Of a stretch of 64,000 bases of DNA, positions 55,703 through 64,000 are shown piece after piece; positions within the stretch are counted from its first letter, which is position 1; every line of letters starts with the position of its first letter. The translations under genes and the position numbers were made by a program. Source of the stretch: Butyrivibrio sp. NC2002 (GTDB lineage Bacteria; Bacillota; Clostridia; Lachnospirales; Lachnospiraceae). Where the stretch lies: positions 124,001-188,000 of the forward strand of contig NZ_KL370880.1 in assembly GCF_000702265.1 (NCBI RefSeq), in the 5' to 3' direction. Below the pieces are notes generated by a model, which worked only from the letters and a program-made list of their open reading frames with translations, did no database searches and was not told the DNA's origin.

Positions 55703-56308
55703 ATGAGTTTAATACCTTACGTCATAGAACAAACGAGCCGTGGTGAGCGCTCATATGATATTTATTCAAGATTATTAAAGGAACGTATAGTTTTTCTTGG
55801 TGAAGAAGTTAATTCGGTATCTGCAAGTGTAGTAGTTGCCCAGCTCCTTTTCCTTGAGGCAGAAGATCCCAGCAAAGATATTCATATGTATATCAACAGC
55901 CCCGGTGGTGAGATTACATCCGGTATGGCTATTTATGATACAATGCACTACATCAAGTGCGATGTAAGTACAATATGTATCGGTATGGCTGCAAGCATGG
56001 GCGCATTCCTTCTTGCAGGTGGTGCTAAGGGGAAGCGTATGGCTCTTCCCAATGCTGAGATAATGATCCATCAGCCTCTTGGAGGAACTCAGGGTCAGGC
56101 TACTGAAATCGAAATTGCAGCTAAGCATATTATCCGCACAAAAGAAAAACTGAATACACTTCTTGCTGAGAACACAGGAAAACCTTATGAGCAGATCGCT
56201 GCTGATACAGAGAGAGATAACTGGATGTCAGCACAGGAAGCTCTTGAGTATGGTCTTATCGATTCTATAGTAGAGTCCAGACCCAAGGATGATAAAGAAG
56301 ACAAATAA
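55703..56308 (+). CDS. clpP: ATP-dependent Clp protease proteolytic subunit
   Basis: Serine protease that forms a 14-subunit chamber and degrades proteins fed by ClpX. The 201-residue protein has nucleophile Ser in [13 protein letters not shown], His in IMIHQPLGG and the Asp of the triad in the C-terminal half. It starts [16 protein letters not shown], typical of ClpP1. The ATG follows AGAGGAAG. clpX begins 31 bases downstream. Confidence 0.98.
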   Translation: MSLIPYVIEQTSRGERSYDIYSRLLKERIVFLGEEVNSVSASVVVAQLLFLEAEDPSKDIHMYINSPGGEITSGMAIYDTMHYIKCDVSTICIGMAASMGAFLLAGGAKGKRMALPNAEIMIHQPLGGTQGQATEIEIAAKHIIRTKEKLNTLLAENTGKPYEQIAADTERDNWMSAQEALEYGLIDSIVESRPKDDKEDK

Positions 56309-56339
56309 TTTCATTTTTTAAAAAAGGAAAGAAACTAAT

Positions 56340-57614
56340 ATGGCAGTTAAAAACACCGGAGAAATCCGCTGCTCTTTTTGTAACAAGACACAGAATCAGG
56401 TTAAAAAGTTAATAGCCGGACCCGCAGGGGTATATATTTGTGATGAATGTGTTGATATCTGCGCAGACATCATTGAAGAGGAATTTGAGGATGAGCCGGT
56501 ATCTCATGATGATACTGACATCAATCTCCTTAAGCCTGTTGAGATCAAGAATTTCCTTGATGAATATGTAATCGGTCAGGATGAGGCTAAGAAAGTTTTA
56601 TCCGTTGCAGTCTACAACCATTATAAGAGAGTTATGGCTCCCAAGACACGTGGTTCAGAGGATGATGTAGAACTTCAAAAGAGCAATATCATAATGGTAG
56701 GACCTACAGGTTCCGGTAAGACATATCTTGCACAGACACTTGCTAAGATCATAAATGTTCCTTTTGCAATTGCAGATGCAACTACCCTTACTGAGGCCGG
56801 ATATGTCGGTGAAGATGTTGAGAACATCCTTTTGAAACTTATCCAGGCTGCAGATTATGATGTAGAGCGTGCAGAATACGGTATTGTCTATATCGATGAA
56901 ATTGATAAGATCACTAAAAAGAGTGAAAATGTTTCAATAACAAGAGATGTTTCAGGTGAAGGCGTTCAGCAGGCACTTCTTAAGATAATTGAAGGTACTA
57001 CTGCCAGCGTTCCTCCGCAGGGTGGACGTAAGCATCCTCATCAGGAACTTATCCAGATCGATACATCAAATATCCTGTTCATCTGTGGTGGTGCATTTGA
57101 TGGACTCGATAAGATTGTTGAGGCACGTCTTGACCGCAATTCAATCGGATTTAATGCAGAGATCGCTGATAAGAGTGAGCGTGAGATAGGTGAGGTTCTT
57201 AAGGAAGTAACACCTCAGGATCTTACTAAGTTCGGACTTATTCCTGAATTTGTAGGCCGTGTTCCGATCTGCGTTACACTTGAAGGTCTTGGTCAGGAAG
57301 CTCTTGTCAGAATCCTTACTGAGCCCAAAAATGCGCTTGTTAAGCAGTATCAGAAGCTCTTTGAATTTGACAATGTAAGTCTTTCATTCGAAGATGATGC
57401 TATTGCTAAGATTGCATCTCTTGCTCATGAGAGAAAGACCGGCGCACGTGGACTCAGATCCATTATGGAAAAGGCTATGATGGATGTAATGTATGAGATT
57501 CCTTCTGATGAATCAATTACAGAGTGCGTGGTAACGGAAGAATCTGTTACAGGAGATTCTTCACCGCTGATTGTTTATAAGGATGAAGCTAAGAGGCTTA
57601 AACCTGCAAAATAA
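56340..57614 (+). CDS. clpX: ATP-dependent Clp protease ATP-binding subunit ClpX
   Basis: AAA+ unfoldase partner of ClpP, 424 residues. The N-terminal zinc domain ([19 protein letters not shown]) is followed by Walker A GPTGSGKT, Walker [11 protein letters not shown], the VGEDVENI pore-proximal region, and the sensor/arginine elements. The ClpP-contact loop (IGF) reads SIGFNAE. The order and length are standard. A terminator follows at 57647-57679. Confidence 0.98.
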   Translation: MAVKNTGEIRCSFCNKTQNQVKKLIAGPAGVYICDECVDICADIIEEEFEDEPVSHDDTDINLLKPVEIKNFLDEYVIGQDEAKKVLSVAVYNHYKRVMAPKTRGSEDDVELQKSNIIMVGPTGSGKTYLAQTLAKIINVPFAIADATTLTEAGYVGEDVENILLKLIQAADYDVERAEYGIVYIDEIDKITKKSENVSITRDVSGEGVQQALLKIIEGTTASVPPQGGRKHPHQELIQIDTSNILFICGGAFDGLDKIVEARLDRNSIGFNAEIADKSEREIGEVLKEVTPQDLTKFGLIPEFVGRVPICVTLEGLGQEALVRILTEPKNALVKQYQKLFEFDNVSLSFEDDAIAKIASLAHERKTGARGLRSIMEKAMMDVMYEIPSDESITECVVTEESVTGDSSPLIVYKDEAKRLKPAK

Positions 57615-57646
57615 TTTTGCGGATATACGAATAAATAAACTAATGC

Positions 57647-57679
57647 AAAAGGCAGAGATCTAAGTGTCCCTGCCTTTTT
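57647..57679 (+). terminator. Intrinsic terminator after clpX
   Basis: AAAAGGCAG (57647-57655) pairs with CTGCCTTTT (57670-57678); the T-run ends at 57679. Confidence 0.85.
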
Positions 57680-57698
57680 ATGCACGATGGAGAATCAG

Positions 57699-58301
57699 AT
57701 GGTTATAAAAAATGTAAATCTAGAGACGGTAATTGGTGTTACGAGCAAACTGCCCCAGAATGATAAACCGGAGTTTGCTTTTGCCGGAAAGAGTAATGTT
57801 GGTAAGTCATCGCTTATAAACGGACTTATGAACAGGAAACATCTTGCAAGAGTAAGCCAGGAACCGGGAAAAACTCAGACAATAAATTATTACAATGTAA
57901 ATAATGAATTTTATCTGGTAGATCTTCCGGGCTATGGATTTGCAAAGGTGCCGGACTCTGTTAAGAAAAAATGGGGAAAGATGATCGAGAATTATCTTAA
58001 TAAATCCATTATGTTAAAGCAGGTGTTTTTGCTTATAGACATCAGACATGAGCCGTCAGCTAATGATAAGATGATGTATGATTGGATAGTATCATCAGGT
58101 GCAAGGCCTATAATCATTGCAACAAAATCTGACAAGATAAAGAAAAGTCAGTTTGAAAAACACATGAATATGATAAGAGAGACGCTTGGTATGACTGATG
58201 AGGAGCTGATCCTTCCTTATTCTTCTCTTAGCAAGGATGGAAGGGATGAAATATATGAGGTTATGGATAAGCTGCTTGAAGAGTGTGGAGGTGAAGAATG
58301 A
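57699..58301 (+). CDS. engB: Ribosome biogenesis GTP-binding protein EngB (YsxC/YihA)
   Basis: Small GTPase needed for 50S ribosome assembly. Its 200 residues contain G1 GKSNVGKSSL, G2/G3 with VDLPGYGFAKV, and the G4 motif IIATKSDK. The ATG at 57699 is chosen because GGAG lies six bases before it; the ATG at 57687 (four codons earlier) has no site. It overlaps the DUF308 gene by ATGA. Position next to clpX matches other Firmicutes. Confidence 0.95.
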   Translation: MVIKNVNLETVIGVTSKLPQNDKPEFAFAGKSNVGKSSLINGLMNRKHLARVSQEPGKTQTINYYNVNNEFYLVDLPGYGFAKVPDSVKKKWGKMIENYLNKSIMLKQVFLLIDIRHEPSANDKMMYDWIVSSGARPIIIATKSDKIKKSQFEKHMNMIRETLGMTDEELILPYSSLSKDGRDEIYEVMDKLLEECGGEE

Positions 58302-58879
58302 ACTTCTTTTTCAGATTAAAAACTAATTTTTTTATCGATGCCATAATTTTGGTTGTAGTAGGACTGATCCTTGTATTCTTGCCGGGAACAACACTTACTA
58401 TTTTGACTAAGGCAATAGGCGTACTGATACTGGTTGCCGGAATAGCATCTGTTGCGAGCGGGATAATCAAAAAAGAGCAGAACATGCTTACCAGAAACAG
58501 TTCACTTGGAATGGGACTTATTGTATCTGTTGTAGGATTGTGGATCCTTATAAATCCTCACTTTTTTGAATCTATAATTCCGATAATCGCGGGAGTTATC
58601 ATTCTCTTTAGCGGTCTTATGAACCTCGGAGAGGCAATAAGTTTAAGTAGAAGCAAATATTCTAACTGGTGGGTAGCACTTATCCTTGCTGTTTTAACTA
58701 TTCTTGTTGGAGCATTCTTATTATTCAGACCTGTTATCGCACTTTCCTACGTGGTTCAGCTTATAGGCGGAGCTCTGATCTACAATGGTATCTCCAATCT
58801 GTGGATTGTTTCACGGATCCATAAGGTTGATAAGGAAAATGGAAAAGAAGTAATTGATGTTGAAAGTAAGGAATTATAA
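58298..58879 (+). CDS. DUF308 (HdeD-like) membrane protein
   Basis: A 193-residue protein with about six membrane helices in three hairpin pairs (DAIILVVVGLILVFLPGTTL, GMGLIVSVVGLWILINPHFF, ALILAVLTILVGAFLLF), the HdeD/DUF308 repeat pattern. Acid resistance is known for HdeD in E. coli; a role here is not shown. Start and engB stop overlap by 4 bases, so translation is coupled. A T-rich stretch follows the stop and an imperfect hairpin lies at 58911-58947. Confidence 0.82.
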   Translation: MNFFFRLKTNFFIDAIILVVVGLILVFLPGTTLTILTKAIGVLILVAGIASVASGIIKKEQNMLTRNSSLGMGLIVSVVGLWILINPHFFESIIPIIAGVIILFSGLMNLGEAISLSRSKYSNWWVALILAVLTILVGAFLLFRPVIALSYVVQLIGGALIYNGISNLWIVSRIHKVDKENGKEVIDVESKEL

Positions 58880-58910
58880 TCGCTTTTTTTAACAGACACT
58901 AAATTATACG

Positions 58911-58947
58911 ATAGGCTATGCACCATTAAAGGCGATGCGTAGCCTAT
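58911..58947 (+). repeat. Imperfect 11-bp inverted repeat before clpB
   Basis: ATAGGCTATGC (58911-58921) and GCGTAGCCTAT (58937-58947) pair with one G-U; there is no T-run. It may be a weak terminator. Confidence 0.45.
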
Positions 58948-58975
58948 TACTTTGCTTAAATGTATATTTATCAGG

Positions 58976-59004
58976 TTGACATGGAAAAATAAGTGTGTTA
59001 TACA
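58976..59004 (+). promoter_or_regulatory. Strong sigma-A promoter of clpB
   Basis: Perfect TTGACA (58976-58981), a 17-base spacer and TATACA (58999-59004). No CtsR heptad pair or CIRCE repeat is visible around it. Confidence 0.8.
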
Positions 59005-59045
59005 TGATATAGAACAAATGATACATTCATAAAAGAGGTAGGGTT

Positions 59046-61640
59046 ATGAATATACAGAAGTTTACACAAAAATCAATAGAAGCGGTTCAGAACATGGAGA
59101 AGGTTGCTGTTGATTTCGGTAATCAGGAAATAGAACAGGAACACTTACTGTACAGCTTGATGACGATAGAAGACAGCATTATTCCCAGACTGATAGAAAA
59201 AATGGGCATTGAGCCAGAGGTATTCAAAGCTCAGATAGAAGGTCTTATAAAGAAGAGACCTAAGGTTCAAGGCGGCAATTCTTATGTTGGCGCAGACCTT
59301 AATAAGGCACTTTTAAAGAGTGAAGATGAGATGAAGGCTCTGGGAGATGAGTATGTTTCCGTTGAGCATATCTTTCTTGCTATTTTGAGAAATCCCAATC
59401 GCGGTGTTAAAGGGCTGTTTGAAACCTGCGGAATAGACAGGAACAGGTTTTTACAGGCACTGTCAGAGGTAAGAGGTAATCAGAAAGTTGTATCCGACAA
59501 TCCGGAAGCAACATACGATACCCTTGAAAAATACGGTATTGAACTGGTTGAGCGTGCCAAAGAGCAGAAGCTTGAGCCTGTAATAGGCAGAGATGCAGAG
59601 ATAAGGAATACAATCCGCATCTTATCAAGAAAGACTAAGAATAATCCTGTTCTTATCGGTGAGCCCGGAGTTGGTAAAACTGCGGTAGTTGAAGCTCTTG
59701 CGCAAAGAATTGCAGATGGAGAAGTTCCTGAGAATCTGAAGGATAAAAAGATTTTCTCACTTGATATGGGTTCACTTGTTGCAGGTGCCAAGTACAGAGG
59801 CGAATTTGAGGAGAGATTAAAAGCTGTTCTTCAGGATGTCAAGGAATCCGACGGAGAGATCATATTGTTTATTGATGAGCTCCATACTATAGTTGGTGCA
59901 GGCAAGACCGATGGCGCACTGGATGCCAGCAACATGCTGAAACCGATGCTTGCAAGAGGAGAGCTTCATTGCATAGGCGCAACTACCCTCAATGAGTACA
60001 GACTCTATATAGAAAAGGACGCTGCTCTTGAGAGAAGATTCCAGCCTGTAATGGTCTCTGAACCTACGGTTGAAGATACGATAAGTATCCTTAGAGGCTT
60101 GAAGGAAAGATATGAGAACTATCATAAAGTTAAGATAATGGATTCAGCCCTTGTAAGTGCTGCAACCTTAAGTAACAGATATATTTCCGACAGATTCCTT
60201 CCGGATAAAGCGATTGACCTTGTTGATGAGGCGTGCGCACTTATTAAGACCGAGATGGATTCAATGCCCGCAGAGCTCGATGACATGAACAGGAAGATCA
60301 TGCAGCTTCAGATGGAGGAGGTCGCACTTTCAAAAGAAGATGATTCACTTAGTAAGGAGCGACTTGCCGCGCTGCAGAAAGAACTGGCGGAGCTTAAATC
60401 TGATTTTGATACCAGAAAGGCTCAGTGGCAGAACGAAAAAGATGCTGTTGATAAGCTTGCAAAGATAAGAGAAAGCATAGAAGAAGCTAATACTGAGCTG
60501 CAGATCGCACAAAGAAACGGTGATTTTGAAAAGGCCGGAGAACTCCAGTATGGTAAGATTCCGGAGCTGAGAAAAGAGCTCGAACAGGAAGAGGCAAAGA
60601 CAAATTCCAAAGAACTCTCTCTTGTGCATGAAAAGGTATCGGATGAGGAGATTGCAAGGATAATATCCAGATGGACGGGTATTCCAGTTTCCAAACTGAC
60701 TGAGAGTGAAAGGAATAAGACTCTGCACCTTGCTGATGAGCTTCATAAGAGAGTAGTTGGCCAGGATGAGGCGGTGACTAAGGTCGCTGAAGCTATTATG
60801 AGATCTAAGGCCGGAATAAAGGATCCGGGAAAGCCGATTGGTTCATTTATGTTCCTTGGACCTACAGGTGTAGGTAAAACAGAGCTTGCAAAGAGTCTTG
60901 CAGCATCACTTTTTGATGATGAGAATAATATTGTCAGGATCGACATGAGTGAGTACATGGAGAAATACAGCGTCTCAAGGCTTATTGGAGCACCGCCCGG
61001 ATATGTAGGCTATGAGGAAGGTGGTCAGCTTACAGAGGCTGTTCGCAGAAAACCTTATGCTGTTGTTCTTTTTGATGAAGTTGAGAAGGCTCATCCTGAT
61101 GTGTTCAATGTTTTGCTGCAGATTCTTGATGACGGAAGAGTTACTGATTCTCAGGGCAGAACAGTGGACTTTAAGAATACTATCCTTATCATGACTTCCA
61201 ATATCGGTGCACCATACCTTCTTGATGGAATTCAGGAGGACGGCTCAATAAGTAAAGAAGCAGAAGAGATGACAATGAATGAGCTTCATGCTCATTTCAG
61301 ACCTGAGTTTCTTAACAGACTTGATGAGATGATCCTGTTTAAGCCTCTTACCAAGGACAATATAAGCGGAATTGTTGAACTTATTGTTGACGACCTCAAT
61401 AAGAGACTTGCAGACAGAGAGATAAGCATCAGCCTTACACCTGCTGCTAAGCAGTATGTGGCAGACAATGCTTATGATGCAAACTATGGCGCAAGGCCAA
61501 TAAAGAGATTTATCCAGAAGTATGTAGAAACACTTTCTGCAAAGCTCATCCTTGAAGATAAGGTCAGCCCACATGATACAATAGTATTTGATGTGGAAGG
61601 AAATGACCTTGTAGCACATGCAAAGAAGAATGAGCCATGA
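59046..61640 (+). CDS. clpB: ATP-dependent chaperone ClpB
   Basis: Hexameric disaggregase that works with DnaK, 864 residues. The Clp_N domain is at about 1-145, AAA-1 has [10 protein letters not shown] and [15 protein letters not shown], the coiled-coil M domain is at about 395-525 ([17 protein letters not shown]), and AAA-2 has [12 protein letters not shown] and [14 protein letters not shown]. There is no ClpP-binding IGF loop, as expected for ClpB. The ATG follows AGAGGTAGGGTT. A DUF4250 gene follows 16 bases after the stop. Confidence 0.97.
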   Translation: MNIQKFTQKSIEAVQNMEKVAVDFGNQEIEQEHLLYSLMTIEDSIIPRLIEKMGIEPEVFKAQIEGLIKKRPKVQGGNSYVGADLNKALLKSEDEMKALGDEYVSVEHIFLAILRNPNRGVKGLFETCGIDRNRFLQALSEVRGNQKVVSDNPEATYDTLEKYGIELVERAKEQKLEPVIGRDAEIRNTIRILSRKTKNNPVLIGEPGVGKTAVVEALAQRIADGEVPENLKDKKIFSLDMGSLVAGAKYRGEFEERLKAVLQDVKESDGEIILFIDELHTIVGAGKTDGALDASNMLKPMLARGELHCIGATTLNEYRLYIEKDAALERRFQPVMVSEPTVEDTISILRGLKERYENYHKVKIMDSALVSAATLSNRYISDRFLPDKAIDLVDEACALIKTEMDSMPAELDDMNRKIMQLQMEEVALSKEDDSLSKERLAALQKELAELKSDFDTRKAQWQNEKDAVDKLAKIRESIEEANTELQIAQRNGDFEKAGELQYGKIPELRKELEQEEAKTNSKELSLVHEKVSDEEIARIISRWTGIPVSKLTESERNKTLHLADELHKRVVGQDEAVTKVAEAIMRSKAGIKDPGKPIGSFMFLGPTGVGKTELAKSLAASLFDDENNIVRIDMSEYMEKYSVSRLIGAPPGYVGYEEGGQLTEAVRRKPYAVVLFDEVEKAHPDVFNVLLQILDDGRVTDSQGRTVDFKNTILIMTSNIGAPYLLDGIQEDGSISKEAEEMTMNELHAHFRPEFLNRLDEMILFKPLTKDNISGIVELIVDDLNKRLADREISISLTPAAKQYVADNAYDANYGARPIKRFIQKYVETLSAKLILEDKVSPHDTIVFDVEGNDLVAHAKKNEP

Positions 61641-61656
61641 TACGGAGGAAATATAC

Positions 61657-61839
61657 ATGATACCCAAGGATCCGGTAATGCTTTTGAGCTATATTAATAC
61701 TCAGTTAAGGGATAATTATAAAGACCTTGATGCTTTGGCAGAAGGACTTGATATTAGTCACTCTGACCTTGAAGAGATAGTAAAAAAACTCGAAGGCATC
61801 GGCTACAAGTACGATTCTTCAAAAAACAGTTTTACATGA
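61657..61839 (+). CDS. DUF4250 small protein
   Basis: A 60-residue protein, IPKDPVMLLSYINTQLRDNY at the start, followed by a helix-turn-helix-like pair (LAEGLDISHSDLEEIVKKLEGIGYKYD). This matches DUF4250 as I remember it. The ATG at 61657 follows GGAGG; an in-frame start at 61618 lies within clpB. It is probably co-transcribed with clpB. Function unknown; winged-helix-like shape is only a guess. Confidence 0.82.
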   Translation: MIPKDPVMLLSYINTQLRDNYKDLDALAEGLDISHSDLEEIVKKLEGIGYKYDSSKNSFT

Positions 61840-61841
61840 TA

Positions 61842-61876
61842 AAAGGGACGGTTCCAAAAAGAGCCGTCCCTTTGCC
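61842..61876 (+). terminator. Terminator after clpB-DUF4250
   Basis: A 13-bp stem (61842-61854 with 61861-61873, one G-U), loop CAAAAA. The T-run within the right arm is short, and TTTT recurs about ten bases later. Confidence 0.75.
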
Positions 61877-61922
61877 GTTATTTTAGGCTTATTTGACCTG
61901 AAAGATGCGGAAAATATAGTAA

Positions 61923-61951
61923 TTGCAAGGCAAAACAACATGATGTATACT
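61923..61951 (+). promoter_or_regulatory. Sigma-A promoter of the exopolysaccharide operon
   Basis: TTGCAA (61923-61928), a 17-base spacer and TATACT (61946-61951). The transcript would start near 61958, leaving a short leader. Confidence 0.68.
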
Positions 61952-61995
61952 GAATGTGAGGTAGTACAATTTGTTGTATGTTGGGGAGTTTTTAG

Positions 61996-62721
61996 GTGAT
62001 ACCATCAATTGATATTCATTGCCATATAATGCCGGGGGTCGACGACGGTTCTCCTGATATGGAGACGAGTCTTGAAATGTTAAAGACTGCCCTGTCTGAA
62101 GGTACTAAAGGCATGATTCTCACACCGCATCATAAACCGATGCATCATAACGTAAGTCCCGAACACAACATAGAATATACGGAAGAGCTCATGGAAAGAG
62201 CGCATGAAAAAGGAATGAAGGTGCAGCTTTTTCCCGGAAATGAGATTTATTATTGCGACAATACCGTGAGAGAAATTGAGCAGGGGAGGATTTCTTCGCT
62301 TGCAGACTCAAGGTATATGCTTGTAGAGTTTCATCCGACCGATATGTACAAGAGCATTCATAATGCTTTATATGCAGTTGCGTCAACAGGATACATGCCT
62401 GTACTTGCTCATGTTGAGAGATATGCGGATATTGCAAAGCACATAAAATATGTGGATGAGCTAATCGATATGGGTGTATATATCCAGGTTAATGCAAACA
62501 GTGTCATGGGAAAATACGGACTTGGGATAAGGCATTTTACAAGAGAGCTTTTAAAAGAAAAAATGGTTCATTTTATTGCCACGGATGCTCATGACAATAA
62601 GGGACGTGCTCCGCATCTTTTGTCCTGCAGGGACTTTGTAGAGAGTAGATACGGTGAGGACTACGCGATCCGGATTTTTCATGATAATGCAATGAAAATA
62701 TTACGAGACGAAATAATATAA
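61996..62721 (+). CDS. CpsB/CapC-type metal-dependent tyrosine-protein phosphatase
   Basis: PHP-type phosphatase of 241 residues that removes phosphate from the bacterial tyrosine kinase controlling polysaccharide chain length. The metal-binding motifs are DIHCHIMPGVDDGS at the N-terminus, ILTPHH, LVEFHPTDM, LAHVERYADI and FIATDAHD near the C-terminus. GTG is the start, with GGGGAG seven bases upstream. The Wzz-like gene follows after 48 bases. Confidence 0.92.
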   Translation: MIPSIDIHCHIMPGVDDGSPDMETSLEMLKTALSEGTKGMILTPHHKPMHHNVSPEHNIEYTEELMERAHEKGMKVQLFPGNEIYYCDNTVREIEQGRISSLADSRYMLVEFHPTDMYKSIHNALYAVASTGYMPVLAHVERYADIAKHIKYVDELIDMGVYIQVNANSVMGKYGLGIRHFTRELLKEKMVHFIATDAHDNKGRAPHLLSCRDFVESRYGEDYAIRIFHDNAMKILRDEII

Positions 62722-62769
62722 AAAACTAGTGTAAGGAAAGATCTTTATTCTGCACGATAAGAGGGGCGT

Positions 62770-63489
62770 ATGGGAAGAGATGATGTAATTGAAATTAATC
62801 TTGCCGAGATTTTCATGGTGCTTATTGGTAAGGCATGGCTAATAATCAGTTCAGGGATATTCTTTGCCCTTTTGTGTCTGTTTTTGAGTAGATTTGTCAT
62901 TACTCCTTTGTATTCATCCACAACAAAAATATATATTTTGAATAAAGAAGAAGGCGCTACGGTAACGTATTCCGATGTGCAGATATCCACACAGCTGACG
63001 CAGGACTATGCTCAGCTGATAAAGAGTAGATACGTGCTTGAAGAGGTGATCCAGACACTTCATCTGGATATGGAATACGATGAATTCTATAATCTGGTTT
63101 CGATCAGTACGCCTGATGATACCCGTATCGTATCGATAACTGTCAGGGACTCTGATCCTATGATGGCTATGAAAGAGGCTAACTGCGTACGGGAAGTTGC
63201 ATCAAAACATATTCAAAACGTTATGGATATCGATGCTATCAATATTGCAGAGCTGGCAAATATGCCTACTGAAAAGTACAGCCCCAATGTAAAAAGATGG
63301 GGACTTATTGGAGGCATTGGTGCGGTAGTGGCTGTATCTGCGATCATTATTTTGAATTATCTGATGGATGACACTATAAAAACCAGTGATGATGTGGAAA
63401 ACTATCTTGGACTTAGCACTCTTGCGATGATTCCTGCAATTTCAGATGAACCTGCAGGTAAAAAGAAGAAAAAGCCGGGATCAAGATAA
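62770..63489 (+). CDS. Wzz/YveK-type polysaccharide chain-length protein (tyrosine kinase activator)
   Basis: A 239-residue membrane protein with TM1 at about 20-41 and TM2 at about 176-198. The loop between faces outward. The proline-containing segment before TM2 (YSPNVKRWGLIGGIG) is the Wzz signature. The cytosolic end is Lys-rich (KKKKKPGSR). In Firmicutes this part is separate from the kinase (as YveK/CpsC) and activates it. The ATG is just after GAGGGG. The kinase gene follows 19 bases later. Confidence 0.9.
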   Translation: MGRDDVIEINLAEIFMVLIGKAWLIISSGIFFALLCLFLSRFVITPLYSSTTKIYILNKEEGATVTYSDVQISTQLTQDYAQLIKSRYVLEEVIQTLHLDMEYDEFYNLVSISTPDDTRIVSITVRDSDPMMAMKEANCVREVASKHIQNVMDIDAINIAELANMPTEKYSPNVKRWGLIGGIGAVVAVSAIIILNYLMDDTIKTSDDVENYLGLSTLAMIPAISDEPAGKKKKKPGSR

Positions 63490-63508
63490 CAAAAGAGGAT
63501 GATGTTAT

Positions 63509-64000
63509 ATGCAGCAGACAACATTGCATTTTAGTGAAGCCGAAAACAATTATCAGATGAAGGAGTCCTACAAGACTCTTCGAAGTAATGTGGAATTCAG
63601 TGGTCAGGATGTAAGGGCTATCTCTGTTACAAGCTGTACTCCGGGCGAAGGAAAATCCAGTGTTTCCATGGCGCTTGCCAGAGCTTTTGCAGAAGCCGGG
63701 AAAAAGACGGTTCTTGTAGATGCTGATATGAGAAAATCAGTAATGGTTGGTAGATACAAGACGGGATCTGTAAGGCTTGGGCTTACGCATTGCCTTGTGG
63801 GAAGAGAAAAGCTTTCCAACGTTATTTGCGAGACGGATATTCCTAATCTTTACGTTATCTTTTCCGGACCGATACCGCCAAATCCCAGTGAGCTTCTTGG
63901 CGGAGAGATCTTTAAAAAGATACTTGATAACATGAAAAATGTTTTTGATTACATAATTGTTGATACGCCTCCTCTCGGAAGTGTAATTGATGCGGCTGTT
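63509..64000 (+). CDS. CpsD/CapB-type tyrosine kinase, 3' end cut by window
   Basis: The first 164 residues of a bacterial tyrosine kinase (BY-kinase) run in an open frame to the right edge. It starts at the ATG after GAGGATGATGTT. It has EAENNYQMKESYKTLRSNV, Walker A CTPGEGKSS, Walker A' VLVDADMRKS, SGPIPPNPSELL and Walker B IIVDTPPLGS. The C-terminal tyrosine cluster lies beyond the window. It should pair with the preceding activator and be reversed by the phosphatase upstream. Confidence 0.9.
   Translation, partial: MQQTTLHFSEAENNYQMKESYKTLRSNVEFSGQDVRAISVTSCTPGEGKSSVSMALARAFAEAGKKTVLVDADMRKSVMVGRYKTGSVRLGLTHCLVGREKLSNVICETDIPNLYVIFSGPIPPNPSELLGGEIFKKILDNMKNVFDYIIVDTPPLGSVIDAAV

Overview
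The window looks like a chromosome segment of an anaerobic Firmicute of the Lachnospiraceae, most likely close to Butyrivibrio. Reasons: a ptb-buk pair for butyrate formation, AGGAGG-type ribosome binding sites, sigma-A promoters, AT-rich spacers, lipoprotein solute-binding proteins, a secA-prfB pair, DUF4250 and DUF6106 small proteins, and several c-di-GMP proteins. This is inferred from gene content, not from a database search. I see no rRNA, tRNA, CRISPR array, transposase or prophage gene.

Layout. 1-6.8 kb: the 3' part of oligoendopeptidase F, then a lone 1603-residue protein of unknown function. 6.9-10.3 kb: acyl-CoA thioesterase, an HD-GYP protein, ptb and buk. 10.4-20 kb: a zinc-ribbon membrane protein, a two-component system (AraC-type regulator plus LytS-like kinase), and a YtfQRT-YjfF-like sugar ABC transporter with a binding lipoprotein at each end of the operon. 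20-24 kb: secA and prfB. 24-28.5 kb, minus strand: a membrane GGDEF protein, an OppA-like lipoprotein and a glycosyltransferase. 28.6-31.4 kb: a lipoprotein and a GT-C-like membrane protein.

31.5-38.1 kb is amino-acid metabolism: hisC, a small exporter-like membrane protein, a methyltransferase, dapF, then an ACT-domain protein with hom and lysC behind its own promoter. 38-46.7 kb: a membrane-anchored unknown, a DUF6106 protein, guaB, a large GGDEF-EAL protein, glnS, a DUF2225 protein and a small acidic anchored protein. 46.8-53.9 kb: a TetR regulator with a palindrome at its start site, a PfkB-family protein lacking the usual catalytic Asp, then malQ, a LacI regulator and an orphan binding lipoprotein in very tight order, followed by DJ-1/PfpI and CYTH proteins.

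54-61.9 kb is protein quality control: tig with a long charged tail, clpP, clpX, engB, a DUF308 membrane protein, clpB and a DUF4250 protein. From 61.9 kb to the right edge an exopolysaccharide operon begins (CpsB-like phosphatase, Wzz/YveK-like protein, start of a CpsD-like tyrosine kinase).

Most of the window is ordinary housekeeping. The parts least explained by known families are the 1603-residue protein and its promoter region, the inverted-repeat promoter region of the ACT-hom-lysC operon, the cyclase/binding-lipoprotein pair at 25-28 kb, and the twin-lipoprotein sugar transporter.
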